Positions 1-11,700 of a stretch of DNA of 64,000 bases are shown piece after piece. The notes below the pieces were generated by a model. That model was not told the DNA's origin, made no database searches, and saw nothing but the letters and a program-made list of their open reading frames with translations. Within the stretch, counting starts at the first letter, position 1. Each line of letters starts with the position of its first letter. Source of the DNA: Coprinellus micaceus (taxonomy: Eukaryota; Basidiomycota; Agaricomycetes; Agaricales; Psathyrellaceae). The stretch spans positions 496,001 to 560,000 of the forward strand of contig OX596345.1 in the NCBI GenBank assembly GCA_951394405.1, read 5' to 3'. Position numbers and translations under genes: made by a program.

Positions 1-889
1 AAATCTCAACTGGAATGACCCCAAGTATTTCGGCTCTCGTTTTTGTGAAGTATCTTGCTGACTTGGAAACGCTTTCCAGGATCCGCCGAGACCTAGCGAG
101 CGGCCACCTTATACCCTCCGGTGACCTCTGGCCACGCTTCCTCTACCAAGGTTTCGTCTATAATTCTAAGGACCCTTGGGATGGGCTGTTCCGTAGTGCG
201 TTGCTCTTGAAGGTGCGTGGGAGCGTCCCAAAATGGACTGGGTGAGGCCACTATTGCTAATGTGTTTATGATAGGCCTACAGACACGTCTTCACCTCCCC
301 GAGCTCTGTTGACGGGGATACAGCTAGGGCGACACGATCGAGCAACGCGCGAATTCACGGAATGACCTCAGTTACTATCGCATCGCTCGCGTACGTCGCC
401 ACACAGGTACTTACCCTATCTGCATCAAGCGCCAGTAGGTTGTTAACGCCCTCTGCTATCATTTTAGGTTCGATTTGCCCTCAGTTCTTCCGCCATATTT
501 TCGAGGACGGATACTGTGACGGATTCGGAGTTCTTCTACAACCTGGTCATCGACTTGCTTGAAGATGAGAATGAAGCGGCGGAGGTTGCAGAGGTGCTTC
601 AATGGTGGAACCAGTGCGTGAACTCGGCAACGCTTTCCAGCCCCTGACAAAAACTAACAATATGTGACCATTCCTTAGACAAGTTTTTCCGACACGCGTC
701 AACCATGCTCGACCCGTCCACTGCGAGTCGGTAATAGCGAAGATCAAAGAGCGCAGGAGGTTGATAAACGAAGGTCTTTGGAACCCCTCTCCCGACGACA
801 GGTTGCACAGGTCACAGACCCAGACTTCCGAGTCGCCAAGTGTAAGCACAGGCAACATCCCTGATACCCAATCACAGGTTCCGGGTTGA
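1..889 (+). CDS. DUF6698-like Agaricomycete protein, 5' truncated by the window edge
   Basis: This is the 3' part of an intron-rich gene. Exons that splice in one frame are <1-24, 80-212, 275-406, 468-613 and 679-889, ending at TGA. The protein reads through motifs such as PSGDLWPRFLYQGF, DPWDGLFRSALLLK, RHVFTSPSSVDG, ARIHGMTSVTIASLAY and QWWNQQVFP. As I remember it, this is the conserved layout of a family much expanded in mushroom-forming fungi and catalogued as DUF6698; its function is unknown. No signal peptide or membrane segment is visible in the part present. The tail after residue SPDD is Ser/Thr/Gln-rich and probably disordered. All three later introns are 61-65 nt with normal GT-AG ends, so the copy looks intact rather than decayed. 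The first junction (24/80) is the least certain because so little upstream exon is present. The name is family recognition only. Confidence 0.6.
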
Positions 890-1440
890 ACACCATCAGA
901 TATTCCGCAGGGGTGGTATCGCGGAATTCGGTAGTTGTACGCTGGGCGCCTAACGCCGCGAGCGATACCACCAGTTGTATATGCCTTAATTCTCATTCAT
1001 GGGGCCCGCGTAATGAATCGCATCAAATAGTCTCCCGTCCACAATGCTCCCAGAGCCCTGCGTGCGATTGTTAATTGCACTTTCTGGTTAAATCCTTCGA
1101 GAGGTTAACAGCTCTTCATCATCCTTCAATGAGTTCACTACTCCGCATTTGGAAGTATGAAAGCTACCTCACAAAGCGATGTACGCGTGCCATAATTTAT
1201 GCACTCATTCATAGACACAGTATCAAAATCTGACTCGATGATTAACCGTCGATATGAAGTGGTACCCGGGAACTCCGAGCTGCACTCGACCTTGTCAAGG
1301 ACACCCAAAGTTCAAAGACCCGAGGAGCTGAGTTTCATACTTCGCTCCACACCAACTTCCCCCATTGTCTGCGGATTCTTCAGCGCTTTGAACATCTCCG
1401 CAACCCTCGTCGCTTTTTCCAACAAGAAAGATCGCCGCCA
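890..1440. other. Intergenic spacer, no gene recognised
   Basis: This lies between the stop of the DUF6698-like gene and the next start codon. The only reading frames are short and overlap on both strands, with no recognisable motif. It should hold the 3' end of the first gene and the promoter of the second. Confidence 0.5.
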
Positions 1441-2225
1441 ATGGACAACCCAGACTTGTCCAATTTGTCGGCGATGTTATCAAGTAACGGGTCTACAAAG
1501 AAGGCTCGATTTTGTACAAAATGTAAAGGGCCGATGAAGGGACACCCCAAGCCTCCTCAACCTTGCCCGGCAAACTCTAGGCCGGGTAATCAGGCAGGAA
1601 CGTCCGTTTCGGCGGCGTTGGGGAACGAGCTAGTAACTGGCGTCGGCCGCGGAGGTGCTTTCGCAAATCAGGAGAGCAGCCGGACCGCAAACGCGCATGA
1701 AATTGCTCACATTGTGGCCGTACGTTATATCACGTCGCCAAATTACCCTACGCGCGAACTGACCCTCCCTTATAGACCACTTTAGCCCTCATCACTCAGC
1801 AGGCGACCACTTTGCCGTTGAGCCCTCTGGTTCAGGAGATGGCGCCTGGATCTGTTGCCCATTCAGGATCAGATGCCTCACTTCCTCCAATAACAGAGGA
1901 AGCCGTGGAAGAAAGAGAAGAAAAGGTCGACGCGGCGGAGAACACTGGCACCCAAGGTCGGAGCGTGCCTGGAACCTACGACTCTGCGCTCGACTCCTTT
2001 CTGAACGCAACCTCCACCAAGATTTCTCAGCTCCCAAATTCTGACGATAGGGGAGAATGGGCGATCGTTATAGCGAACCGACGGGGTAGTCTAGAAGCTT
2101 GGGCATTAAGACCCGATGATTCGGACAATTTGGTCTGGGTCTTCTCTCACCGCAATGGACTCCTTATTTTCGTTGGCGTGGTGTTGGGGGCGTTACTGAT
2201 GTTTGTATTTCTCGCATATCTGTAG
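1441..2225 (+). CDS. Small zinc-knuckle protein with C-terminal membrane anchor (hypothetical)
   Basis: Two exons, 1441-1719 and 1776-2225, join in phase across a 56-nt intron (gtacgt...tatag) to give about 241 residues. The ATG has a strong context, GCCGCCAATGG. Near residues 24-40 is a compact C-x2-C-x6-H-x6-C pattern (FCTKCKGPMKGH then PC), consistent with one zinc knuckle. The middle is acidic and Glu-rich (EEAVEEREEKVDAAE). The protein ends in a single hydrophobic helix (LLIFVGVVLGALLMFVFLAYL) with almost nothing after it, which is the layout of a tail-anchored protein facing the cytosol. No enzyme domain is seen. It sits just downstream of the DUF6698-like gene on the same strand. The knuckle may bind nucleic acid or protein; function is unknown. 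I know this layout from uncharacterised Agaricomycete proteins only. Confidence 0.55.
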
Positions 2226-4496
2226 GAAACAATGGGGTTTAAATCGTTTGACTCACTGGCTAGATGCATGCATAACATCTATCGGTCATATTACCCTTCC
2301 CCACGAGTTCCAAATTGTTCGAGGTCGCTTTGTCTCACCCTCAGTGCCAGGCCTTGCTTCCCTCGCGTCGACTGCACTACATATTGGCATTGTCGTGGCT
2401 GGGCCTGTGTGACAAAGGTTTGGGGTACATTCTCAGTCAGTTCAGGGCGTCTATTGAACTCCCGTTCCGGAGACCATGGTTGGTCGCAGACCGTTACGAG
2501 CCCAGCTTCGATCGCATCATTTCGCTTAGATCCGGGCTGAGTCACATCAACTTGGAACACCGCCTTCAATCGAGGACATTGCACTCAGGATTACCGTGAC
2601 TATCACCATGTTCAACGCCTTGCTGACTCCTTCGAGGCTCCCATCGCGACCACCTTTCCTAGCGTTATTTGAAGCCCTGATTCTAACGTCAAATATGTGA
2701 TCAACGACCCTATGTTGAGGCGACTTACCCCTCCTCGTCCATTCATAGGCTATCATACACCATAACGGCCTCTTCAAGTTCAACCATCCGAATCCGGCTG
2801 GTCATCGCACCACCCTCAAGGGTTAGGGATGTCGATGGCCGAAACTCCTTTCTTCTCGTCCCGAAACCTGCGTTTGTATAGATCACGCTTGACCCAGGCC
2901 AGCTTTGAACTTGGGGTCGACGCTCCTGAGGATCTTGAAGCCATGGCAGCGATTCAAGGTTTCGACGCTGAGCCCCAGCCCTCGAGTTAAGGGTTCTTCG
3001 AGGTACCGTACCCAGTCTCGCACCTCACTCTCAGCGATTCAATCATTTCTATAGGGCTCGGTTCGGTGGCCTGGGGTGTAGAAGATCCCCGTTCGATGTT
3101 TACGCGTGGAGCTCTCGTACATGGTTTCCTGGAATGACGCTTCCGGTGTTTCATGCCCGGACCCAAGACCCACCATTCTTTCCCCCTCAGTATGCTATGC
3201 AACGACGAGACCTCTCTGGGGCTCGAACCGCAGAGTTGATATTGAGTGGACGTCGATTCCCGTTGGCGATGGGGGCGTTCTATGGTTGAGCTTTTTGGGG
3301 ATCAAGATGACGCATAAAGGTCACTGACCTCTATTGCCAAGACTCTGAACGAGTAACTCACTTTTGATGCAAATCTGAGGCATCCTCCCAGCTTACTTCC
3401 CTCTTCTTCTCCCCATGTACCCCTCCTTCCTTCTCGTACCATATTGCCCCTACACTGAGCCGACTCATCCCGATACCCATAGCGACATGTTTAAACCTTC
3501 TACGGGAAGGACTCCACGGTTACTACTCTCCGCGTGATCTCACAATCGAGTCGCCGAAAACCACAACCCGATTGGAGAAACCAAACGCAGAGGGGCCGAA
3601 GGAAGAAAGAGGGGGTTTATCGCAAAGCATAGTCGTCGGCATGCCTCATAGGTTGCCTCTCTCTGGCGTTCCGTTTGAACGCAATTGGCGAATGGGATAT
3701 GGTTGCGGGGAGGTGCGATAGCCTGAGGTTTGTCGCCGATGACGCCCTTGCTACTTACTAATGCTTACCTTTGTGTTGCAGAATGTGCTCTCCAGCAAAG
3801 GAGCCGCCCCAGCAGTAGCTGTTGCCTCGTAGAGGCCGGGCCCACTTTGATATGTGTTCTCCTCCCCCTCGCTTCCGGCTTCCGGTCGTTGAGAGCGTGC
3901 CGCGTGCCCGATTGTTGCGGCCCTCCTTACACCCGCCCCTTCCTTTATGAAGGTGTAATCGATGGAGTGGGCACACTGGAGAAGAATTCAGGGACGGCCT
4001 GAGATGGTGTCCCCACGCCAATCACCGTGGCCATAACTATCATGACGCCGCCTGCTTTCTTTGTGATACTTAATAACGCGAGGTTCGGGCGTGACTGTCA
4101 TTGGTCTAAAAGCAGTGGAGGGCGGTCCGATTGTAGCGTTCCAGTCCGTGTATAGGCAAACGATCGATGCCATAAAGTCAGTGTCACCCTCACAGTCCAT
4201 GTCACTGCCCTCAATTCCAGCTGGCAGGATTCCCCAGACCCCAGCCCACTTTCCTGCAGCTCCAGAGGATGACTTCGGTATCAGTGCTTCCCGACGATAC
4301 TTTCGAGAGAATCGCTCGATCTGTAGACAACGCCAATGGTTCCGACCGCGGAGCTCAGCTCCTTGCAGCAACCGCAAATACGATGTACGTTCCACATTGA
4401 AAATGCGCTCATGGTTACTGAAGTTGTACGATCGTCTTCTAGACTGTATTTTTTGAGCATGGTTCGCCTTTACAACGTGCAGGGTCCTCGTCCGGT
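2226..4496. other. Eroded accessory DNA without a convincing gene
   Basis: No frame stays open with family character. One short frame at 2829-2990 (+) encodes 53 residues (begins MSMAETPFFSSRNLRLYRS, acidic end EDLEAMAAIQGF) and could be the last exon of a lost gene. Another stretch, about 3440-3720 (+), stays open without an obvious start. The long minus-strand frame at 3988-4506 overlaps a plus-strand frame of similar quality and shows no motif. I read the region as decayed gene or transposon material. Confidence 0.4.
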
Positions 4497-5880
4497 TTCC
4501 GCTCACGGCTCCTGCACCTTCTTTACCCCAGGTTACAGTTCACAGATATATCCAGCTGAGGACGTTCCGTCGCGATATCCTCCTCACGAAGGCCGTTGTG
4601 GTCCTGCTGACGTGCGTATGCCCCCTTGAGTGCACATTCCTGTTAACGAGCCAGATCATCATCCTCCCCAGCGTAGTGTCGAGCCTTCAGGCGACGTTCG
4701 CGTTTCTTTGTTTCTACGATTTCCTGTCGAGGGACTTTCCAGATGAGCCTAATCAGGCGGCCAGCTGGACTCTGTGAGCCCTTCCGGCATCTGCAGTGCC
4801 AACCTCCCTGACACCTCATCGCTCTATCACTGCTAGGACTGCGCCAGTAAGCCCTTCTTTTGCACCATTCCTTCGCCCTAACAACTCATCACTGCCAAAC
4901 AGGCCAGCTTTTTTGCTGTAGTACGTCGCTGAAATGCTGTGTTCTTGGCACCAGGCTCACTCAACGGTCGTCCACAAGTACATCACGGTTTTTGTTGCAC
5001 AAGCGTGAGTCCGTTCGGCTTGTTTGAAACCCATGACCCTAGTTCACGGAACAATCACACCCTCAATCATAAGCTACTCGTTCGTCAGAACATGGAATTG
5101 TACGAATCTGAGGGCGTAAATCAGCGCCCTCTATTCTCCCGCGCCCGCCGATACTCATTCCAAGCTTTCAGTAACGAGGAACTCCCGACATTGTCGAATC
5201 TACCGGTTCATGGTCGCCGTTTCAGTCAGTCCCTTCCCCTTTAGAGCACCTTCAATCGGTTGAAACAACATCTATCTAGGCTCTTGTATCCCTTCTAGGC
5301 CTCGGTTAGTCCTCCCCTAACGTCTCAGCCTTGGTCTGAACACCCTCAACTGTACCAGGGATTGGGATCTGTGAGTCAGGACTTGCCGGTGTCCAGAGTT
5401 CTGGCTGATGGACCTCATTTTCCTTTCAGTTTACGGCGTTCAAATGTGCGCCTCGTGCTCTGGTTACCTTTCCCATCGATCGATAGACCCCCTCTAGTAT
5501 AATCGAAAAAAAAAACAGCTTACTCTACGTGGCCGCCAGCGCCGTCATGGAAAGTCAACCGCTTCCACACTTCCCCTTCCCTCGGTATGCTGACAGCCTC
5601 CACCAGAGAACCGCCGTCGCAATACAGTCGTCGACTGTTCTTTTTTGCGAGGCGACATCAAGCTCATCCCTCTGTTTGCTGTTGGGAGAGAAACGAGGCG
5701 GGTTTGATCAAAGGAATCCGTGAGTCACTCGACGCCCACTCGGTTCCAGGACCAATAGCTTCACGCACAGGCTTGGGGAGTTCATAGACAAAGTTGTTCG
5801 TCTCACCATACGCAGAATCGCGGTGGTTTGGTATGTCACAAACAACCCCTTCGTTGAATGAGCTCTCAAAGGCCTTCTTG
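4497..5880 (+). pseudogene. Possible relic of a DUF6534-like seven-helix membrane protein
   Basis: Fragments in different frames line up in the order expected for this fungal membrane family. First comes a piece reading RYIQLRTFRRDILLTKAVVV followed by hydrophobic stretches (about 4500-4775). Near 4910-4930 there is a short FFAVVRR piece like the usual QxFFAxRxYRL motif. Near 5750-5835 is SRTNSFTHRLGEFIDKVVRL, which resembles the FRRTxxxIxxLIxYTxxTG block before the last helices. Stops and frame changes separate the pieces, and I could not find a complete set of splice sites joining them. It is therefore either a pseudogene or a very intron-rich gene I failed to resolve. Family assignment is tentative. 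Confidence 0.27.
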
Positions 5881-8700
5881 CAGCTTGTTCACCATCATTG
5901 GCCTCTTGCTTGTACGTTACCTGATCCATGACACCGTATTTGTGCTCTAATTTGATCTCCACAGTTTTTTGTTCAGCCAGCGACTTGTGTGTTGTGAGTG
6001 TCCACTGCCCAGATAGGATGGTTAGGGCTCTCTTTAGACCACCCCGCTGATGGTACAATTCACAAGCACGGCCTTTTTCTACGCAACTACACATGGTCAG
6101 TGGTTGGTGCGTCGTAATGGTCGCAAGGCTAATAGACTACGCAATAGTTTATGTCGCATCTGTAATGTGGAGGTACGCTGTGTGCTCTACCCTCCAATGG
6201 GTAAGCCGAACTGAAACCCCCTGCATTTTTCAGCCTGAATGCTCGCGAATACTACGAGCACCTTGCTTGTGCGGACTCTCAAGTCACGTATACCCAAGGA
6301 TATGGGTGTCAACAAGGGCCGATTGTCGAGGCGGGGCTGTATGGCATGCGCCCTGGGTGTGTGAGTGATACTCGAACTGAACGGCGGGCACAGCTAATAC
6401 TAGCGCCATGCCGTGTTGCAGCGCCTCCCATGCCCTCGTTCGTCCACTCAGTCTTTGCCTGCAAGGCACGCCGGAGGTGCCACAAGGGTGACTCTTCGCT
6501 GTGAGGATCAGCACCAAGGATTCGAGCACAATGGTAGTGGTGGCAACAATCCCCAAGATGGACTCAGAGGGGGTTTTCTTGGCACCGTGAAGGCGAGGGC
6601 TTACGGTGTGTAGTGGGGGTTATAATGGGTTTCGATACGGAGTTGTCCCATTGACCCTCCACGTTGGAACCTCGCTCACCCAACCCATTCTTTGACCCAA
6701 AACCCATTACGATTCGCCGCGCGATTTGGTTCTCACGTAGCTATTTTCATCTGTATTTGGGGCGCCGCGCGCCTCAACTTCTCTGGCCTTAGTAATTATG
6801 GTCGCCCTGTACTACGAGTAGCGCGAGACACCATAAAGTATGTGCTACGTATGCTTGCCTTGGCCTTCGTTTCGATCGAAAGCTAACCTGAGATTGGGGG
6901 CAAGTCCTGGCCCAGCATCGGTACTTCGCCGCATTATTTTTTCTTTCGATTCGGCTATATGCCGAGCGCTATCGTTCTCTCTGGTCGTGCCTGCATATGC
7001 TTGAGGAACCTGTGTGATACGGCCTGTCATAAACCCGGAAACCACGAATCCTACACCCAACCGATCGCTGGTCTGGGTACCCGGGCTCGGAGTCAGTACA
7101 TCGGCCTGCAAAGTTATTTACGTCAGTTCAGGTTCTGCTAGAGACACCACCACATATTCCTAGTATTTTCAAGTTGCACCCTGTCACCCCTGCATTCCCG
7201 TTTGTCGATAGGTCCGGAGCCCAGCATCAATGCCGGGATCACTCAGGGTCAGGATGTCGTCCCCAAGGGCAGGACGTAGAGAAATGGTGTATCGCCTCAG
7301 GAAAGGTAAGTGGTAGCTTTGATCTTCGACTGGCAGACGGAGATCTAGGAAGCTGCAATGCTCCCAGATCAGCGACTTCATTTCGCTTCCTCAACCACCA
7401 CCTGCCTAAACTCTCCACAGTGTCACGGAGAAAGAATTTGCAGACCGACGACACCGTTGGCGAGGCGATGCAGCACCCCTGACTTCCACGGCTCGAGCTT
7501 CCTCCCCGAGTAAGTATCCAAGATCCCTCTTATTTGAGGCTACAAGCCGCACCACTCCGCCACTCATGTCGACTGCGAGGTCCAGGAGACGTACCCCGAG
7601 GATTCGCTATGGTTCATGAACAAAGAACGAACCGTTGCGATGAGGGATGGGTCTCCGGGTGTTGATTGCTATCGCTAGCGGTGAAAAGCACGATGACGTT
7701 CTCCCACCAACGTTGCGACAGAAGGCGATGGAAGTGATTTCGGGCCAACGAAACCCCGGGGTGGGACGTCTATGAAACAACCAGGGTCGACATGGTTATC
7801 GCAGGAGTGGCCCGGAATGTAATGACGACGAATCGCCGTGCCCCTCAAATGTTTGTGGTCCACCGTTCTCGTCAAGTTTCGCCTTTTACCTTGCCTTTAC
7901 CTCTCCCTTTATTCGTTGCCCCGGGCCTTCCTCTCGTCGGTGAGCAACATGCAATCTACTGCTCAACGTGTTACGCGATAACTGGGCCTTCAGCTCTACA
8001 AATGTGAGAGTAGTATCACCATAGAATGACATGCCTCCCAAGTTTCATCCGTCAACGCGCACTTTCCCATCCGCATAAGGGCCGAGATAAGTCAGTGGAA
8101 GTATGCTCTACACCTCTGGGATGGGCCAGTATGCTATCAGACGCCAGCCCTAAGTTATTGTGGTTGAAGTAACCCCGTCGAACTCGGAGCTGGTGTGTTA
8201 CTTTTACTGTATGCTGAGCCGCTACTAATATAATATCAGAAAGGTTCACTCACCAGGCCAGAGACCAGATAAGCCCTCAGCTCCTTCGGACTCGGAATAG
8301 TGCCATTGCCAGTGAGCATACTTTCCCATCGAGAATACGCACGATTGTACCGGTCTCCTCTCTTTTGAGCGCTGGGTATTTACCTGCGCTTCTATGCCAC
8401 CTTTTATGCTTACTTTCCTTCAGATACTAGCTCCCGTTCACGATCGACCTGCCAGTGGCTGTAACGGGAGCATCTGCCACCGCTTCGAAGTCGGGCCAAC
8501 CGCTACCGACTCATATCATGAGTGGTCGCGATGTCTGTGCAGCCCTAACGGCCAAATGTCAATCTCAGCCTAGCCCCGCAGAAACAAGACGAGGGAAATG
8601 AGTTAATCAACCTGATGGGTCGGCCCTCGTCCAGTTTGCTGAATCCTGTGCACCCTCGAGTCTCGGCGACGGTTGTCAGTGCATCGCATTTCTAGCGAGG
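5881..8700. other. Accessory DNA without a convincing gene
   Basis: Only short conflicting frames on both strands are seen. Some short hydrophobic stretches occur (about 6095-6190 + and 6490-6555 -) but no conserved motif. I looked for a CACTA-type terminal repeat between 8000 and 8830 matching sequence downstream of the transposase and did not find one by eye. Confidence 0.35.
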
Positions 8701-11700
8701 ATGTCACAGTTGCGCCCACCCTCGCAGGAATCCATCAAGTTCAATCCTCCGGACCGCACACAACTACGTCGTTGCCTCTTTCCCCCCTCCCATCTTTGCT
8801 ACATAGTCAGTAGTCTGGGTTCCCTCGGCATGGGCGACTCAATATCCTGGCGGGGTTCTTATGAGCCGCCCCTCCCCACAACATACACATGTGTCAACTG
8901 TGGCAAGCACTACTCGACTCCCCATCATCTCGACGCTCACCAAGCCCGCTCCTGCGCATCCACAAAGCGTACCCTCTCTGAGCTCTTAGATAATACTAGG
9001 GTCTTCTGGGAGGCTCGAAAGAAAAGGCGACGTGACACGGCCGAGGGAGATGGGCCCTCTCAAACTAGTTCCACCGCCCCGCAGAATATGCACCCAGAGA
9101 CACTGCTGGTGAGCATTTGCTCCGAGTTTTGAGGTGCAATTCGAACTCCCTTCCACTAATCCGAGGCCTTCGCACCAGGAGGGGAATGGGGCTACCACAG
9201 AAACACCGCACAGGATCCACCAAGTCGAGGTGCCTTCGACCACAACTGAATTATTGGTTAGCGCTCTATTGCACAGTATGGCGCCGCGAAGCGACTGACA
9301 CATCGTAGGATTTAGATGCGCCACTCGCCTGCAGAAAGGCGAAAAGAGAGCGCCGGCTCCCTTTGCGTTACAGGCAAGACACATTGCCAGAACCGTTACC
9401 ACCAGTGCTGGCCGTCCCGGCCACCTCGGAAGGTGAGAATCATTTACTGTGACGGTTTGCGCTTGCAAACTCAAACTCCCCTTTCGGTGCCCTTCAGAAG
9501 GAGCAGAGGGCGCCCCCGTCTCTGATTCTGGGACCGTCGTTCGTTCTCTGTTTCGCTACTCTTCCCGCCCCAACACCTTTGGTATCCTCAGACACTATAT
9601 GCTGGCCTCGCCTCCAGAGCACGATCCCAGCCAAGCCATCACGCTCAGGGACCTCAGTGATTTTTTGCCCTCTTCCCCCAAGTCTGGAAAAAACGGTAAT
9701 CATCCCCTGGGGCCATTCACCACTCGATCGGCGTTCGACCTTGCAGAATGGTACTGGAACACTACCTCGAAATCGTTCGTTGATTTCCAAAAGCTCATCG
9801 GTATCCTGAAGCAGCCGACTTTCAACATCAAAGACGTGGCCAACGTGAACTGGAGGACGGCTTTCAAAACGTTGGGCTCGAATGTCAATGACCTTCCCGG
9901 AGACGATGGGGCTTGGATCCAGGACGATGGCTGGCTAGTAACCCCGATCACGATCGACGTTCCTTTCCATAACCGAACCAAGGATCCTGGTGTCAAGCCG
10001 TACCTCGCATGCAAGTTCCGCCACCGCAGTATCCTCTCCGTCATCAAGGAGAAGGTTGGCCAAGCGGGCGATAGCTCGCACTTCCACTACCACCCTTTCA
10101 AGGCGACGTGGAAACGAACCAGTGAGTCGGCCGAGCTCGAGCTTTTCGGCGAGCTATATACCTCGCGAGCGTTTCGGGAAGCCGACGAAGAGGTGCAAAG
10201 TAGGCCCTCCAATCCGAAAAACGAAGGAATGGAACGGGTCATCGTCGCGTTGATGATTTGGTCGGACGCTACTCAGCTGACCTCATTCGGTAACGCGTCG
10301 CTATGGCCGTGCTACTTGTTCTTTGGGAACGACTCCAAGTATCGGCGCTGCCAACCGTCTGAACGACTTGGCCTCCAGATTGCGTACTTCAATAAGGTAG
10401 GCATCCATGGTCTTGAGCTAGACACTCGTGGCGTCACTGGACTAATATCATATCTCTTTTTAGCTACCCGATGATTTCAGTGACTACCTCAAGCAACGCA
10501 ACAACGGAAAGCTCCCAACAGACGCCCTGTTTTCTCATTGCGCAAGAGAATTGTTCCATAAGCAGTGGTCTGCACTCCTTGACGCAGAACTCGTGGAAGC
10601 GATGCAAGAAGGGGTAGTCATAGTCTGCCCGGATGGCAAGAAACGCTGCTTTTTCCCGCGAATACTCACGTATTCTGGGGATTATCCCGAGAAGTGGGGG
10701 TTATCCAAAATTTGTCTTCAGATTATTTACTCACCTTTGCTGTTGCTAGGGTACTGGTATGCGGAGTTCGGAACAACGGCGGGAAACCATGCCATCGCTG
10801 CTTGGTTCAGAAGGACGACATGGCCAAATTGGGTGCACCCATCGACACAGAGCGCCGAGTTCTGACCCGGTGTGTCCTCCGGAATGCAGAGGCCGTTACT
10901 CAGGCCCGGGAAGACATCAAGTCCGGATATGCCGTTGATAGTGCGAAGGTCGAAGCTAAGTTAAAGCCAGAATCACTTACTCCAACTCTGGTTCGTCGTT
11001 CAACAAGTTTCCTCCTGTGGGTTTACACATATTTACCTTCACAATATGTTTTGCCGGCGGTTAGTGCGCGTTCTCCGCGAGGCTATCCGACCCCCCGTTT
11101 AGCATCATCTCTTCCCTTGTGGTTGACATTCTGCACGAGTTCGAAGTTGGTGTCTGGAAGCGGCTCTACGTGCACCTCATCAGGCTTCTCGACGCCTGTG
11201 CGGGGGCTCAGCACATAACCCTTTCCGCAGAGCTGGACCAACGGTAAGTTCTTCGTTTCCATGTTTCACGGCGACCCTGGAGAATGAACATCTTTCTCGT
11301 AGCTACAGGTTAACACCTTCCTTCGGCCGAGACAGTGTTCGAAGGTTTGGTGTCAACGCCTCTGAAATGAAACGCAGGGCTGCCAGAGATTACGAGGACC
11401 TCCTCCAGGTGTGTGGGTCTCTGAGAATATCCAAAGCTCCTCCGTCTCAAGTCCTCTCTTGCTTTTCAGTGTGCCATCCCTGCATTTGAATCACTTTTAC
11501 CTGAGCCCCACAACTCCATCCTTATGAAACTTCTCTTCATCTGCGCCCAATGGCATGCGCTAGCGAAACTTCGGCTCCATCATGACATGACCCTCGACCT
11601 CCTCGAATACACAACAACGCTTCTCGGCGCCCAAATGCGCCTATTCTACCGCGATACTTGCTCCCAGGTTTCCACAAAGGAGCTGAAGAGAGAAGCTGAG

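Noticed and set aside
3988..4506. 172-codon minus-strand open frame
   Set aside because: Overlapped by a plus-strand frame of similar length; neither has motifs or splice support.
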